Assembly (NCBI RefSeq): GCF_000732725.1
Contig: NZ_JPNB01000002.1
Location: forward strand, 124,001 to 188,000
Source: Kineothrix alysoides
GTDB taxonomy: Bacteria > Bacillota > Clostridia > Lachnospirales > Lachnospiraceae
Direction of reading: 5' to 3'
Length of the DNA: 64,000 nucleotides
The translations under genes were made by a program, and so were the position numbers. Below, piece after piece: positions 1-8,509 of the stretch. Each line of letters starts with the position of its first letter. The first letter of the stretch is position 1. Under the pieces are notes generated by a model that was not told the DNA's origin, searched no databases, and saw nothing but the letters and a program-made list of their open reading frames with translations.

Positions 1-19
1 AATTTGCTGTCTTAGCCAT
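1..19 (-). CDS. rpsI: ribosomal protein S9 (5' end only)
   Basis: Only the first six codons (MAKTAN) are inside the window; the gene continues off the left edge. An AGGAG ribosome binding site lies just upstream, and the start follows rplM by 28 bases, the usual rplM-rpsI arrangement. The family call rests on position and the short N-terminus, because the body of the gene is not visible. Confidence 0.8.
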
Positions 20-47
20 TTTAATCTTCTCCTTTCAGTCCTCTTAA

Positions 48-476
48 TTAAAATGTTAATACTTCAGGTTTCTGAGCTATCTGATTATGCTCTGCGCCTG
101 CGTATACATGAAGTTTTCTGTACATATCTCTTCCTAAAGGTCCCTTGGGAAGCATGCCTTTCACAGCAAGTTCTATAACTCTTTCAGGTTTCTTTGCTAA
201 CATTTCCTTCAATGTAGTCTCTTTCATACCGCCTACATAATCGGAGTGATGATAGTAAATTTTCTGATCTAATTTCTTACCTGTTACTTTTATTTTTGCC
301 GCATTAATTACAATTACATAATCACCTGTATCGATATGAGGTGTAAAAATCGGTTTGTTCTTACCTCTTAAAACTTTAGCAACTTCAGATGCCAAACGTC
401 CGAGTGTCATATCAGTAGCGTCAACTACATACCATTTTCTCTCGATAGTAGCCGGACTAGCCATAAAAGTTTTCAT
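48..476 (-). CDS. rplM: 50S ribosomal protein L13
   Basis: L13 is an early-assembly protein of the large ribosomal subunit. The 142-residue product has the family length and familiar segments: WYVVDA near residue 15, LGRLAS at 25-30, GDYVIV near 51 and the MLPKGPLGR region near residue 110. It is first in a two-gene operon with rpsI, is driven by a consensus promoter about 265 bases upstream, and has a structured leader. Upstream truA is on the same strand but is separated by that promoter and leader, so rplM-rpsI can be transcribed independently. Confidence 0.98.
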   Translation of the reverse strand: MKTFMASPATIERKWYVVDATDMTLGRLASEVAKVLRGKNKPIFTPHIDTGDYVIVINAAKIKVTGKKLDQKIYYHHSDYVGGMKETTLKEMLAKKPERVIELAVKGMLPKGPLGRDMYRKLHVYAGAEHNQIAQKPEVLTF

Positions 477-711
477 TATGTTACCTCCAACCTTAAATCA
501 ATTTTCTCTGTTTGATTTTCACAAATCAAACTATGCTCTTTTCATTGTTACCGTCTGTAATCTGACCATGGTGCGGATGTCCGGCCACACCTTCGGTTCG
601 CTTACCGACAAGCTTTCTTCTCGCAAGAAACACGCATCGCGAGTTCCTTCGCCATTATATTTATAATGCGCTGCCGGGGCTTTGGCATTACATTATTAAA
701 CATTGTCACAT
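477..711 (-). promoter_or_regulatory. structured 5' leader of rplM-rpsI
   Basis: About 235 bases separate the inferred transcription start (near 711) from the rplM ATG. The RNA can form an 8-bp hairpin close to the ribosome binding site (arms 510-517 and 524-531, GTTTGATT/AATCAAAC) and a GC-rich hairpin at 620-624/639-643. Ribosomal protein leaders that bind L13 are known upstream of rplM in Firmicutes; whether this one matches that family could not be tested here. A plus-strand reading frame through the region has no protein character. Confidence 0.55.
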
Positions 712-717
712 TGAACT

Positions 718-746
718 ATTATATTATACGCATCCGCGTGTGTCAA
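718..746 (-). promoter_or_regulatory. sigma-A promoter of rplM-rpsI
   Basis: On the minus strand there is a perfect -35 TTGACA (741-746), a 17-base spacer and a perfect -10 TATAAT (718-723). This is the best consensus promoter in the window and places transcription start near base 711. Confidence 0.85.
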
Positions 747-863
747 CCTTAATTTCAACAAATTTTCCCGATTTTATGCCGTTTGTCTAAAGTTTACTTT
801 ATTGATGCAAACTCTATGTTCAGCGCTGCTTGTCAAACTGCATTTGCCGCAAGCAAGTGATTA

Positions 864-1601
864 TTAAAGGAACTCATAATTAGTTAACATAAGTCCACAA
901 GCCGGAGCCGTTGGCCCTGCAGCCGTTCTATCCAGCGCATTTATAATATCCGGCACACATTCCGGCTCCCGTCGCCCTTTTCCTATCTCCATGAGCGTTC
1001 CCGCAATAATCCTTACCATATTATATAGGAAGCCATTTCCAGTCACACGAATTATGATTTCCTCATTTTCCTGCTCTACCTGAAGATCATATATCGTCCT
1101 TACCGTGGTTTCCGCCTGACTGGCTACGCTGCAAAAACTTTTGAAATCGTGCCTGCCGACGAGATAGGCCGCTGCAGTCTGCATCCTGCCTGCATCGAGA
1201 GGATTATAAGTAAAATAGGTATAAAGCCTTTTTGTCGGCAGCGGGAACTGGGAATTGATGATTCTATACTCATACGTTTTCCGACTCTCGCAGTGACGGG
1301 GATGAAAATCCGCCTCTACCTCTTCGGATCTGCGTATACGGATATCCTCCGGCAGCCGTTGGTTCAGCGCATAAGAAATCTTCTCTCCGGGCATTCTGAC
1401 ATTCGTATCGAACACCGCCACGTTACAGAGCGCATGGACTCCTGCATCCGTCCTGCTCGCTCCGATTACCTTAATATCCTCCGAAAGGAGCCCGGATAAG
1501 CACCTATTTAGCTCTCCTTCAATTGTTCTCGCATTCTCCTGCACTTGAAAACCGCTGTACGCGGTACCGTCATAAGCGACCGTCAACATCACACGCTTCA
1601 T
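864..1601 (-). CDS. truA: tRNA pseudouridine(38-40) synthase TruA
   Basis: TruA isomerises uridines 38-40 in the anticodon stem of tRNAs. The product of about 245 residues begins MKRVMLTVAYDGTAYSGFQ and contains the catalytic segment GASRTDAGVHAL with its aspartate, followed by the family tail with RIIAGTLMEIG. The ATG at 1601 is preferred over an upstream in-frame ATG at 1649 because it matches the family N-terminus and overlaps the ecfT stop as ATGA, a translational-coupling arrangement. It is the last gene of the ecfA1-ecfA2-ecfT-truA operon. Confidence 0.97.
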   Translation of the reverse strand: MKRVMLTVAYDGTAYSGFQVQENARTIEGELNRCLSGLLSEDIKVIGASRTDAGVHALCNVAVFDTNVRMPGEKISYALNQRLPEDIRIRRSEEVEADFHPRHCESRKTYEYRIINSQFPLPTKRLYTYFTYNPLDAGRMQTAAAYLVGRHDFKSFCSVASQAETTVRTIYDLQVEQENEEIIIRVTGNGFLYNMVRIIAGTLMEIGKGRREPECVPDIINALDRTAAGPTAPACGLMLTNYEFL

Positions 1602-2404
1602 AATGTAAAAATTCTCCCAAAATAAACACACAAAGCTACATATGACCACGCCGCCGCATAAGCGACTGCATCTTGCCTATGGTACACAAGAGGCTTCATC
1701 TTCGTGCGGTTGTCTCCTCCCCTATAACATCTCGCTTCCATCGCCATCGCCAAATCGTTGGCACGGCGAAAAGCGGAAAGGAAAAGAGGTACCAGAAGCG
1801 GTACGAGGCTTTTCGCCTTTTTAATCAAATTGCCGCTTTCAAAATCTGCACCTCTTGCAATTTGAGCCTTCATTATCTTATCGGTCTCCTCTAATAAAAT
1901 AGGAATAAACCGGAGTGCAATTGCCATCATCATGGAAATCTCATGTACCGGTACATGCAGCTTTTTAAGCGGGGACAACAGCTTTTCCATGCCGTCTGTC
2001 AGCTGGTTCGGTGTAGTGGTAAGCGTCATCAGGGAAGAGCCTACAATCAGAAAGGTCAACCTGATTGCCATAAATACTGCCGTTCGTATACCTTCCTTCG
2101 TTATCGTCAGCTTCCAAAAGGTAAACAGCACCTCTCCCGGCGTCAAAAAGAGATTGAACACTACCGCCAAAATAAGCAAGAACACAATTGCTTTCATACC
2201 TCTGACGATAAATCGGAATGGAACCTTGGACACTTTTATAAGCCATATGAGAAACGCACCCGCAATGGCATAACCTATAAAATTATCTACTATAAATAAG
2301 GAAACAATAAACAGCAGCGTAGTAACCAGCTTCACTCGAGGGTCAAGCCTATGTATTACCGAATCAGCATGATAATATTGTCCTAATGTAATATCTCTTA
2401 GCAT
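1598..2404 (-). CDS. ecfT: energy-coupling factor transporter membrane protein EcfT
   Basis: EcfT is the scaffold membrane subunit that links the two ATPases to exchangeable substrate-binding S components for vitamin and metal uptake. The 268-residue product has several hydrophobic segments (about 25-45, 60-80, 105-125) and the cytoplasmic helices with Ala-Arg-Gly type motifs (QIARGADFESG, MEARCYRGG) that contact the ATPases. No S component is encoded in the window, so this is a group II module whose substrates depend on genes elsewhere. Confidence 0.95.
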   Translation of the reverse strand: MLRDITLGQYYHADSVIHRLDPRVKLVTTLLFIVSLFIVDNFIGYAIAGAFLIWLIKVSKVPFRFIVRGMKAIVFLLILAVVFNLFLTPGEVLFTFWKLTITKEGIRTAVFMAIRLTFLIVGSSLMTLTTTPNQLTDGMEKLLSPLKKLHVPVHEISMMMAIALRFIPILLEETDKIMKAQIARGADFESGNLIKKAKSLVPLLVPLFLSAFRRANDLAMAMEARCYRGGDNRTKMKPLVYHRQDAVAYAAAWSYVALCVYFGRIFTL

Positions 2405-2451
2405 GTTTTCTCCTATTTGGGAAATTTAAAAATATGAATCAGTTATATCTC

Positions 2452-3300
2452 TTACCTATTAAGCACCCGCAAAATTTCATCTCTGGCTTCTTCAATCGTA
2501 ATCACATCCGTATTCACTAAATATCCCTTTTCCCGAAATGCCTGCATAATATAGGTTACCTGAGGCGCTGCCAGTCCGACTTCCTCCAGCTCCTTGTAGT
2601 GGCCAAACACGTTTCTCGGCTCATCGTCGTACATAATGCTGCCCTGGTTCATTACAATGATGCGGTCCACATATTTCGCCACATCCTCCATGCTATGGGA
2701 AACGAGAACTACAGTTATTCCCGTCTCCTCACGAAGCTTTGCTATCTGATCCAGTATCTCATCCCGTCCCTTCGGGTCCAGGCCTGCCGTAGGCTCATCC
2801 AGAATGAGCACCTCAGGCTTCATTGCAAGCACACCGGCAATGGCAACCCTTCGTTTCTGTCCTCCTGACAAGTCAAAGGGAGACTGGTAAAAATATTCAT
2901 CCTCCAGTCCCACCTGCTTTAATGCCTCATAAGCGCGCAGCTGTACTTCTTTTTCCGTAAGCCCCATATTCTTGGGGCCGAAGCACACATCCGTAAAAAC
3001 ATCTATTTCAAAAAGCTGATGCTCAGGATACTGGAACACAAGCCCCACATCACTCCTCAATTTCTTCTTATTAAAACCAGCATCCCCTATATCTTCCCCG
3101 TTATAATAGATATGTCCCGATGTTGGATTCATAAGTCCGTTCAAATGCTGTACCAGCGTGGACTTGCCGGAACCCGTATGCCCTATAAGCCCTATAAACT
3201 GTCCGTCGGGTATTACGAGATTAATATCCTTTAAGGCCGCTATCTCCATCGTTGTCCCTTTTTCATATACATAGCTTACATGGTCCAAAATGATTGCCAT
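2452..3300 (-). CDS. ecfA2: ECF transporter ATP-binding protein EcfA2
   Basis: This is the second ATPase of the ECF module. Walker A is GHTGSGKST near residues 40-48, the signature is DLSGGQKRRVAIAG, Walker B is VLILDEPTAGLD, and the switch histidine is in VLVSHSMED. Length (282 residues) is normal. The protein forms a heterodimer with EcfA1 that powers EcfT. It lies 47 bases upstream of ecfT and 60 bases downstream of ecfA1. It and EcfA1 differ throughout, so this is the conserved pair and not a recent duplication. Confidence 0.96.
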   Translation of the reverse strand: MAIILDHVSYVYEKGTTMEIAALKDINLVIPDGQFIGLIGHTGSGKSTLVQHLNGLMNPTSGHIYYNGEDIGDAGFNKKKLRSDVGLVFQYPEHQLFEIDVFTDVCFGPKNMGLTEKEVQLRAYEALKQVGLEDEYFYQSPFDLSGGQKRRVAIAGVLAMKPEVLILDEPTAGLDPKGRDEILDQIAKLREETGITVVLVSHSMEDVAKYVDRIIVMNQGSIMYDDEPRNVFGHYKELEEVGLAAPQVTYIMQAFREKGYLVNTDVITIEEARDEILRVLNR

Positions 3301-3360
3301 CTGTTTCTACCTCGTTCGCGCCTTTTTCACGCGTTATCTCTCTTCCTTGCAGCTTAAGTA

Positions 3361-4206
3361 CTACAGTTTAAGCTCGTGCATAAGCTCTTCGCAGGTTAAA
3401 ATTCCATTCGGAAGATTTATTCCGCTTTTTTTCAGCTCGTAAGCTAACAAGGTAACTTGCGGTACATCCAGACGCAGCTCCTTCAGCTTTTCCACTTGAG
3501 AAAAAATTTCTCTCGGTGTGCCTTGCATGGCGATATGCCCTTTATCCATAACTACTGCTCTATCCGCATAAATAATCTCTTCCATATAATGGGTAATAAG
3601 TATTACTGTAATGCCCTCCGCTTGATTTAGTGCGCGGACCGCCCGGATTACCTCCTTGCGGCCATTGGGATCGAGCATCGCCGTCGGCTCATCCAATATA
3701 ATGCACTTAGGATGCATCGCGATGACTCCTGCAATCGATACCCTTTGCTTCTGTCCTCCCGACAGCTTGTTAGGCGAATGCTTTCTATATTTATACATTC
3801 CTACTGCTTTCAGACTCTCTTCCACCCGTTCCCATATTTCCTTCGTAGGGACACCCATATTTTCCGGTCCGAAACCCACATCCTCTTCTACCACCTGACC
3901 GATAATCTGGTTGTCCGGATTTTGAAAAACCATTCCCGCATTCTGTCTGATATCCCAAAGATATTCCTCATTAGTCGTATCCTTGCCGTCAACCCAGACT
4001 GTTCCCACCGTAGGATAGAGAATCGCATTCATATGCTTTGCCAGTGTAGATTTACCGGAACCGTTGTGTCCAAGAATAGCGACAAAGTCTCCTTGCTTCA
4101 CATCCAGATCCACTTCATCCACCGCACGGGTGATTCCCTCCACATTGCCGTCCTCATCCCGCCTGATATATTCAAAAATTAATTTTTTGGCTTCTATAAT
4201 TCCCAT
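3361..4206 (-). CDS. ecfA1: ECF transporter ATP-binding protein EcfA1
   Basis: This is the first ATPase of the ECF module and first gene of its operon. Walker A is GHNGSGKST near residues 46-54, the Q-loop is FQNPDNQI, the signature is [14 protein letters not shown], Walker B is [12 protein letters not shown], and the switch histidine is in LITHYMEE. The Q-loop NPDNQ form is characteristic of EcfA1-type subunits. A promoter is visible upstream. The operon normally follows rplQ directly; here about 3.5 kb of other genes intervene. Confidence 0.96.
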   Translation of the reverse strand: MGIIEAKKLIFEYIRRDEDGNVEGITRAVDEVDLDVKQGDFVAILGHNGSGKSTLAKHMNAILYPTVGTVWVDGKDTTNEEYLWDIRQNAGMVFQNPDNQIIGQVVEEDVGFGPENMGVPTKEIWERVEESLKAVGMYKYRKHSPNKLSGGQKQRVSIAGVIAMHPKCIILDEPTAMLDPNGRKEVIRAVRALNQAEGITVILITHYMEEIIYADRAVVMDKGHIAMQGTPREIFSQVEKLKELRLDVPQVTLLAYELKKSGINLPNGILTCEELMHELKL

Positions 4207-4253
4207 TTGTTATCCTAAACCCTTAGATTAGTTTACATTCAGTCACGTTTTTT

Positions 4254-4282
4254 ATTGTACTAGAAAATATTGATAATTACAA
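4254..4282 (-). promoter_or_regulatory. sigma-A promoter of ecfA1A2T-truA
   Basis: On the minus strand, -35 TTGTAA (4277-4282) is followed by a 17-base spacer and -10 TACAAT (4254-4259), about 48 bases upstream of the ecfA1 start. The placement means the ECF operon does not depend on read-through from rplQ. Confidence 0.65.
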
Positions 4283-4377
4283 GATATTGCGCTCATTATT
4301 TAGCCTTTCCTGCACGACAATCTCATAAAAATGTGATATACTGCTTTTGCACGATAATATATTAAAAGGAAATTATT

Positions 4378-5355
4378 ATGGACTTTAAGAAAATATCGAA
4401 ACCTCTTATTTTAATAGTTGTTATCATCGTCTTTAGCTCTATCTTCATACGCGCCTGCTCCCACTCTGAGACACTGGCCGAATATGCGGCTAAGAATCCG
4501 GAAATTGCCTACAAGACAAAAGAGCCAGCTACACCTGCCAAAGTCACAGACAGTGAGAGCGGGCGGGAAAACACTCGCAAAGAAGGCAGTTCTAACGGAC
4601 AGCCCATTGACCATATAGATAGTAGTGAGAATGAGGCAGGCGAGATAACGCCCGAATCCGGCGTGAAAGAAGAGGAAATGGACACGAATCCCGATAGAAA
4701 TGTATATGAACAGGGCTTTTATTACGAACCCCTTTCCGATGAAATCAAGAAGAAAATTACAGGAATTTCTTATCCTATTACTGAATCCGATAAAGATAGT
4801 ACTGCAGTTACAGCCATAAATATTGTATCCTCTTCAGAGAAAATACAAGTTAGCTATGACGATCTGCGCTATGTGAGCGTACTGTATTATAATTTCAAGG
4901 GTATCGAACGGACCGGCGAATTAATTTGCAACAAAGCAATCGCGCAGGATCTTGTAGAAATCTTTTACGAACTGTATCGAAATGAATATCAAATAGAGCA
5001 GATATCCTTGATCGATGAATACAGCGGAGATGATGTGCTATCCATGTTGGATAACAATACCTCTTGCTTCAATTACCGATTGGTAGACGGCACTACGAGC
5101 CTTTCAAAGCATGCTCTGGGCCTCGCCATCGATATCAATCCTTTTTACAATCCTTACGTAGTATATAAAAATGACGGCACTACATATATCTCACCTCAGG
5201 GAAGCGAGACATATGCAGACCGTTCCAAAGAATTCGCTTATAAAATTGATGAAAACGATTTATGCTACAAGCTTTTTACAGAACACGGATTTACGTGGGG
5301 CGGTAATTGGAACTCTCTCAAAGATTATCAGCACTTCCAGAAAGTTCCGGAATAA
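4378..5355 (+). CDS. membrane-anchored M15 family peptidase
   Basis: This is a probable zinc peptidase of family M15 (VanY / L-alanyl-D-glutamate peptidase type) acting on cell-wall peptides outside the membrane. An N-terminal membrane segment (about residues 8-26, ILIVVIIVFSSIFIRAC) is followed by a charged low-complexity linker (about 30-110). The C-terminal domain carries the metal-site motifs SKHALGLAIDINPF (His and Asp ligands) and DYQHFQ (last His), plus the GFTWGGNWN loop. It is the only plus-strand gene in the first 25 kb, and its stop lies 2 bases from that of the convergent neighbour. Whether it is a carboxypeptidase or an endopeptidase cannot be told from sequence alone. Confidence 0.88.
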   Translation: MDFKKISKPLILIVVIIVFSSIFIRACSHSETLAEYAAKNPEIAYKTKEPATPAKVTDSESGRENTRKEGSSNGQPIDHIDSSENEAGEITPESGVKEEEMDTNPDRNVYEQGFYYEPLSDEIKKKITGISYPITESDKDSTAVTAINIVSSSEKIQVSYDDLRYVSVLYYNFKGIERTGELICNKAIAQDLVEIFYELYRNEYQIEQISLIDEYSGDDVLSMLDNNTSCFNYRLVDGTTSLSKHALGLAIDINPFYNPYVVYKNDGTTYISPQGSETYADRSKEFAYKIDENDLCYKLFTEHGFTWGGNWNSLKDYQHFQKVPE

Positions 5356-5357
5356 CT

Positions 5358-6284
5358 TTACCGGTTAATCGACACCGCCATTCTGTGATACGTATGCCGC
5401 ACTCCCCGAATGGCCACCGAATATGCCATTATGTTTTCCGGTGCTGCCATTCCCGGATAGCCCGAATCGCCGATATGGTGGATGTCCGTTCCCGTCATCT
5501 TGCACATCAGCGCAATCTGCTTAATTGTCTCGATATCGGCTCCCTCTTGGGATGTCCCGATTGCTGTTATCGTCAATGCTCCTAAGCTGTGAGCATAGGA
5601 GACCAGCCCCCTTACATATTCCATAGTGATTCCGGGAACTGTTCCCGGAGCAGGCAGAAGGATAATATCCGCTCCCGCTTCTATAAATTCTTTTATGTCA
5701 TCTCTTGAAATGATGTTCTCTCCGCCTTCTCCGATAATCCCTGAAGCGTGCATTTTTCCTGCCGCCAGGATCAGTTTATTTCCCAATTCAGAGGACATCG
5801 CTCTCAGAGAATCAGTAATCGCCTTATTGCTCACGCCATTGCCCGGATTACCCGTAAGCAGAACCATATCCACGCCTAAATCACACGCTCTACTCGCGTT
5901 ATCCACCGTCGCTTTGCGTCCTTCGGACATTTCCCACAGCGTTCCTTTGTTTCCTTTCGCGATGGCATCCTCCACGGGTTCCAGATTGATTCCTATCATC
6001 CTTCCGGTAAGGCGCTTTAACTCCCGAACCGATTCTTCCTGATCCACCTTCGGAAGTCCGCATATCACTGGTTTAGTGACATCGAACATATTGAGAAGCA
6101 ATATATCTGCTCCCATGGCTGCTACGAATTCTGCGTTGGTCACATCTGCAAGCACCGGCATAGTGATTCCGATACATTCGCACGCTACAACCCGCCCCTC
6201 ACTTCCTGCAATGGAGCTTAAATAATCTTCCTTTGTAAATCTTGAAAAATCTGAAGCTGTACAATCCAACATTCTTTTTGCCAT
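5358..6284 (-). CDS. TIM-barrel-like protein of DUF7916 type
   Basis: The product has 308 residues and resembles a conserved family often found beside sugar-use genes and sometimes mislabelled as a haloacid dehalogenase. The start MAKRMLDCTASDF, the ADILLLNMFDV strand, the GRMIGINLEPV strand and GADIILLPAPGTVPG near residue 215 give the alternating beta/alpha pattern of a TIM barrel, with a glycine-rich phosphate-binding style loop. No catalytic function is established. The DUF4432 protein upstream on the same strand suggests a shared carbohydrate role, but that is inference. Confidence 0.7.
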   Translation of the reverse strand: MAKRMLDCTASDFSRFTKEDYLSSIAGSEGRVVACECIGITMPVLADVTNAEFVAAMGADILLLNMFDVTKPVICGLPKVDQEESVRELKRLTGRMIGINLEPVEDAIAKGNKGTLWEMSEGRKATVDNASRACDLGVDMVLLTGNPGNGVSNKAITDSLRAMSSELGNKLILAAGKMHASGIIGEGGENIISRDDIKEFIEAGADIILLPAPGTVPGITMEYVRGLVSYAHSLGALTITAIGTSQEGADIETIKQIALMCKMTGTDIHHIGDSGYPGMAAPENIMAYSVAIRGVRHTYHRMAVSINR

Positions 6285-6365
6285 ATCCTTCTTCCTTTCC
6301 CGCGTCGTTCTCCGCTATTTTGAACTCTCATGTATCACTTGTTCGCTATTCCAATATTCCTATTT

Positions 6366-6470
6366 CATTATTATAAGCTTGCCTGCACCGCTCCCTATTA
6401 TTCCATGCTTACCTAATTTTATCTTCCATTATTCCATGCTTGCCTGCGTCATTCTACATTATTCCATAAT
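6366..6470. repeat. degenerate 30-bp tandem repeat
   Basis: Four imperfect copies of a unit beginning CATTATTCCATGCTTGCCTG start at about 6366, 6396, 6427 and 6457, a period of 30-31 bases. The second and third copies are the closest; the fourth is cut off and runs into the stop codon of the DUF4432 gene. The array fills most of the gap between the two carbohydrate-type genes. No function is visible. Confidence 0.6.
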
Positions 6471-7451
6471 ATGAAGTTTCAATTCTACCACCTTCTTCTC
6501 TCCTGCCTCAATTACGGGGAGAGTACCGTTCTCCCTTTCCCATTCCCGGCCCTTGACGTGGCAATTGCAAGGTTCGAAACCCATAACATAATCTCCGGAA
6601 GCCATGGATTTCCACTGGGTAAACCGAGGCAGATGTTTCGTCTGAAAGCTAATTTCCAGTCCGGCACCAATATTTTCATTATATGCAGATGCGCTCGCAA
6701 TTCCCTCCTCATCTAATTTCAACATGTGGTAAAAAACCTCCTCCGGGAGCCTATCCACAGGCGCTGTAACCTTATTCCAGGGACGCTGCGTCTCCTTATC
6801 TTCACCTAAAAGACAAGTCTTAGTTGAAGGAATTTGTATCCTTGTTCCCTCATCCAGCAAAGGATATCCGATATTAAAATGATAGAGCAGCATAAAAGGA
6901 CTGGTTTCATATGCCTGATTCTCAAACTCATCCCTAATCAATATCTCCTTGCTGCCGTAATTGGTCTCAATAGTACGTCTTAAGACGATGTTCCCTCCGA
7001 ATAGTGCCGCTTGCCTCATTTCTCCCGACAGTCTGATCTTATATTCATCATCTTCCCATAAGCAATCGGCACAAACGTGTTCCGCTGGCGTGGAGCGCAA
7101 GCTTCCGTGCATAGGAAACATATTCTGCGGCTCGATTCCGGGCGTCCCTACGTTATCTGTACCGCAAGTGAAGAACATTCCTCCCATGATGCTTCTCTGT
7201 CCGTCAAAGCCATTATAGTCATAAGCTTGTCCATTCTGCAGTCCCGGCTTGCTTATGAAGTTGAAATTGATTCCCCTCCAAGATAATTCCGTAATATCCA
7301 GACATTTATCCTGTGCCGCCGTGAACATAAGAGGGCCGGACTTAACCTGATAAGCCTTCAATCCTCCGGCTCTACCTTCCGCATATTCTATCTTGTGAAT
7401 ATAGGCCTCTTGCTGCATGCTTCCAACTTTTTTCAACCATTCTTTTCCCAT
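6459..7451 (-). CDS. DUF4432 aldose epimerase-like protein
   Basis: This 330-residue protein belongs to the galactose-mutarotase-like superfamily (DUF4432). Visible features are KCLDITELSWRGINFNFI in the N-terminal third, FFTCGTDNVGTPG with a downstream PMHGSLRSTPAE that holds the conserved histidine, and MGFEPCNCHVKGRE near the C-terminus. Members act on or bind free or phosphorylated sugars, but the substrate cannot be named. The start has a GGAGAAA ribosome binding site. Its insertion between rplQ and ecfA1 is unusual. Confidence 0.85.
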   Translation of the reverse strand: MGKEWLKKVGSMQQEAYIHKIEYAEGRAGGLKAYQVKSGPLMFTAAQDKCLDITELSWRGINFNFISKPGLQNGQAYDYNGFDGQRSIMGGMFFTCGTDNVGTPGIEPQNMFPMHGSLRSTPAEHVCADCLWEDDEYKIRLSGEMRQAALFGGNIVLRRTIETNYGSKEILIRDEFENQAYETSPFMLLYHFNIGYPLLDEGTRIQIPSTKTCLLGEDKETQRPWNKVTAPVDRLPEEVFYHMLKLDEEGIASASAYNENIGAGLEISFQTKHLPRFTQWKSMASGDYVMGFEPCNCHVKGREWERENGTLPVIEAGEKKVVELKLHIME

Positions 7452-7645
7452 CTATTTTTCTCCATCATATCATATCGCTCAATCTGAAGCATAGGAGCAT
7501 AGGACGCTTTTTACTTCTTTTAAGCCATTATTATATTTAATACCATTATACAACATTACATTTATGTTGCGCGATTTATTTTGATTTAAACCCGATATAA
7601 AACCCGATACAAATTGGGAATCCGCTTTTAATCGCTTGCAATAAT

Positions 7646-7676
7646 GCACAATAAAGGGACTGCTTTCGCAATCCCT
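7646..7676 (-). terminator. terminator after rplQ
   Basis: Downstream of the rplQ stop the minus strand forms a 9-bp hairpin (7655-7663 with 7668-7676, one G-U pair, GAAA loop) followed by TTTATTGTG. The U-tract is short, so termination may be partial. It marks the end of the S10-spc-alpha transcript. Confidence 0.6.
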
Positions 7677-7709
7677 CTATATCTTAATCTCGCTTTAAGT
7701 TCTATGAAA

Positions 7710-8315
7710 TTATACTAACTCAAGAACAACTTCCATCGCAGCATCGCCTTTACGCTGTCCGATTTTAACAATTCTTGTATAACCGCCCTTACGGGTTGCG
7801 TATTTCGGTCCATATTCGTCGAAAAGCTTTGCGACTAAATCAACTTCCTTCGTTGCTTTCTTTTTGCCTGCTGCTGTTGAAGGAACCTCAGTTATCGGAT
7901 ATAATACCTTTAACATCTGTCTTCTTGCATGCAGCCTGGAAGCAAGATCTTTTTTGATTTCTTTTTCTACTTCGTCATAAACCGTTACGGTAACACCATT
8001 TTCGATTCTTAAGATTTTGCCGTCTTTGTCACGGTGTGTCTCAGAAAGAACCTTCTTCGTGTCCTTATCAACAATCTGCTTTACTCTCTTGCCGTCTTTA
8101 TCCTTACGTGCAACCTTTGCAGTAACCTTTACAGTCTCGAAATTATCTTTTTCTTTTGCAGCAAGTGCGATAAGTCCTTCAGCAATCTTCTGAACTTCTT
8201 TCGCTTTTGCCTGCGTGGTAACAATTCTTCCATTATACAACAAATTTGTCACCTGATTTCTAAGTAATGCTTTTCTCTGGTCAGATGTTCTGCCAAGCTT
8301 TCTGTATTTTGCCAT
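7710..8315 (-). CDS. rplQ: 50S ribosomal protein L17 with lineage insertion
   Basis: The ends are ordinary L17: [20 protein letters not shown] at the start and [19 protein letters not shown] near the C-terminus. At 201 residues it is far longer than the usual 115-130. The extra length lies mainly between residues about 55 and 122 (a lysine- and aspartate-rich stretch with KDKDGK twice) and a smaller insert at about 143-158. Reading frame and codon use stay continuous, so the insertion is genuine. It is the last gene of the alpha part of the operon, downstream of rpoA. Confidence 0.95.
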   Translation of the reverse strand: MAKYRKLGRTSDQRKALLRNQVTNLLYNGRIVTTQAKAKEVQKIAEGLIALAAKEKDNFETVKVTAKVARKDKDGKRVKQIVDKDTKKVLSETHRDKDGKILRIENGVTVTVYDEVEKEIKKDLASRLHARRQMLKVLYPITEVPSTAAGKKKATKEVDLVAKLFDEYGPKYATRKGGYTRIVKIGQRKGDAAMEVVLELV

Positions 8316-8509
8316 TTTTACGGCTCCTTTCTCTTAATCGGGATAATTCCCTATGGCACATCCGGCCATGCACTTTGGACTTATTTACCGAATGTGGATT
8401 CCATATCATGAGCCCGCACACATACGCACTTTGGACTTACTACACATGCGTTTTCACGAATATCTATTCAAAATATAAATTCATCATTTGAATTTAAATT
8501 TTAAATCAG
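8316..8509. repeat. rpoA-rplQ gap with a 14-bp direct repeat
   Basis: This 194-base gap separates rpoA from rplQ. It carries two copies of GCACTTTGGACTTA at 8370-8383 and 8426-8439, each in a similar setting (a CCGGCCAT or ATAC lead and an ACA/ACCG tail). The first copy with its CCGGCCA lead resembles bases 581-608 of the rplM leader. The rplQ ribosome binding site (AAAGGAG) is at the left end. No open frame with protein character is present. Confidence 0.5.

Noticed and set aside
355-666. Plus-strand 103-codon frame over rplM and its leader
   Set aside because: Antisense shadow without start signals; the rplM coding sequence and leader explain the sequence.
2452-4206. Recent duplication of an ATPase gene
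   Set aside because: EcfA1 and EcfA2 differ throughout and are the normal heterodimer pair.
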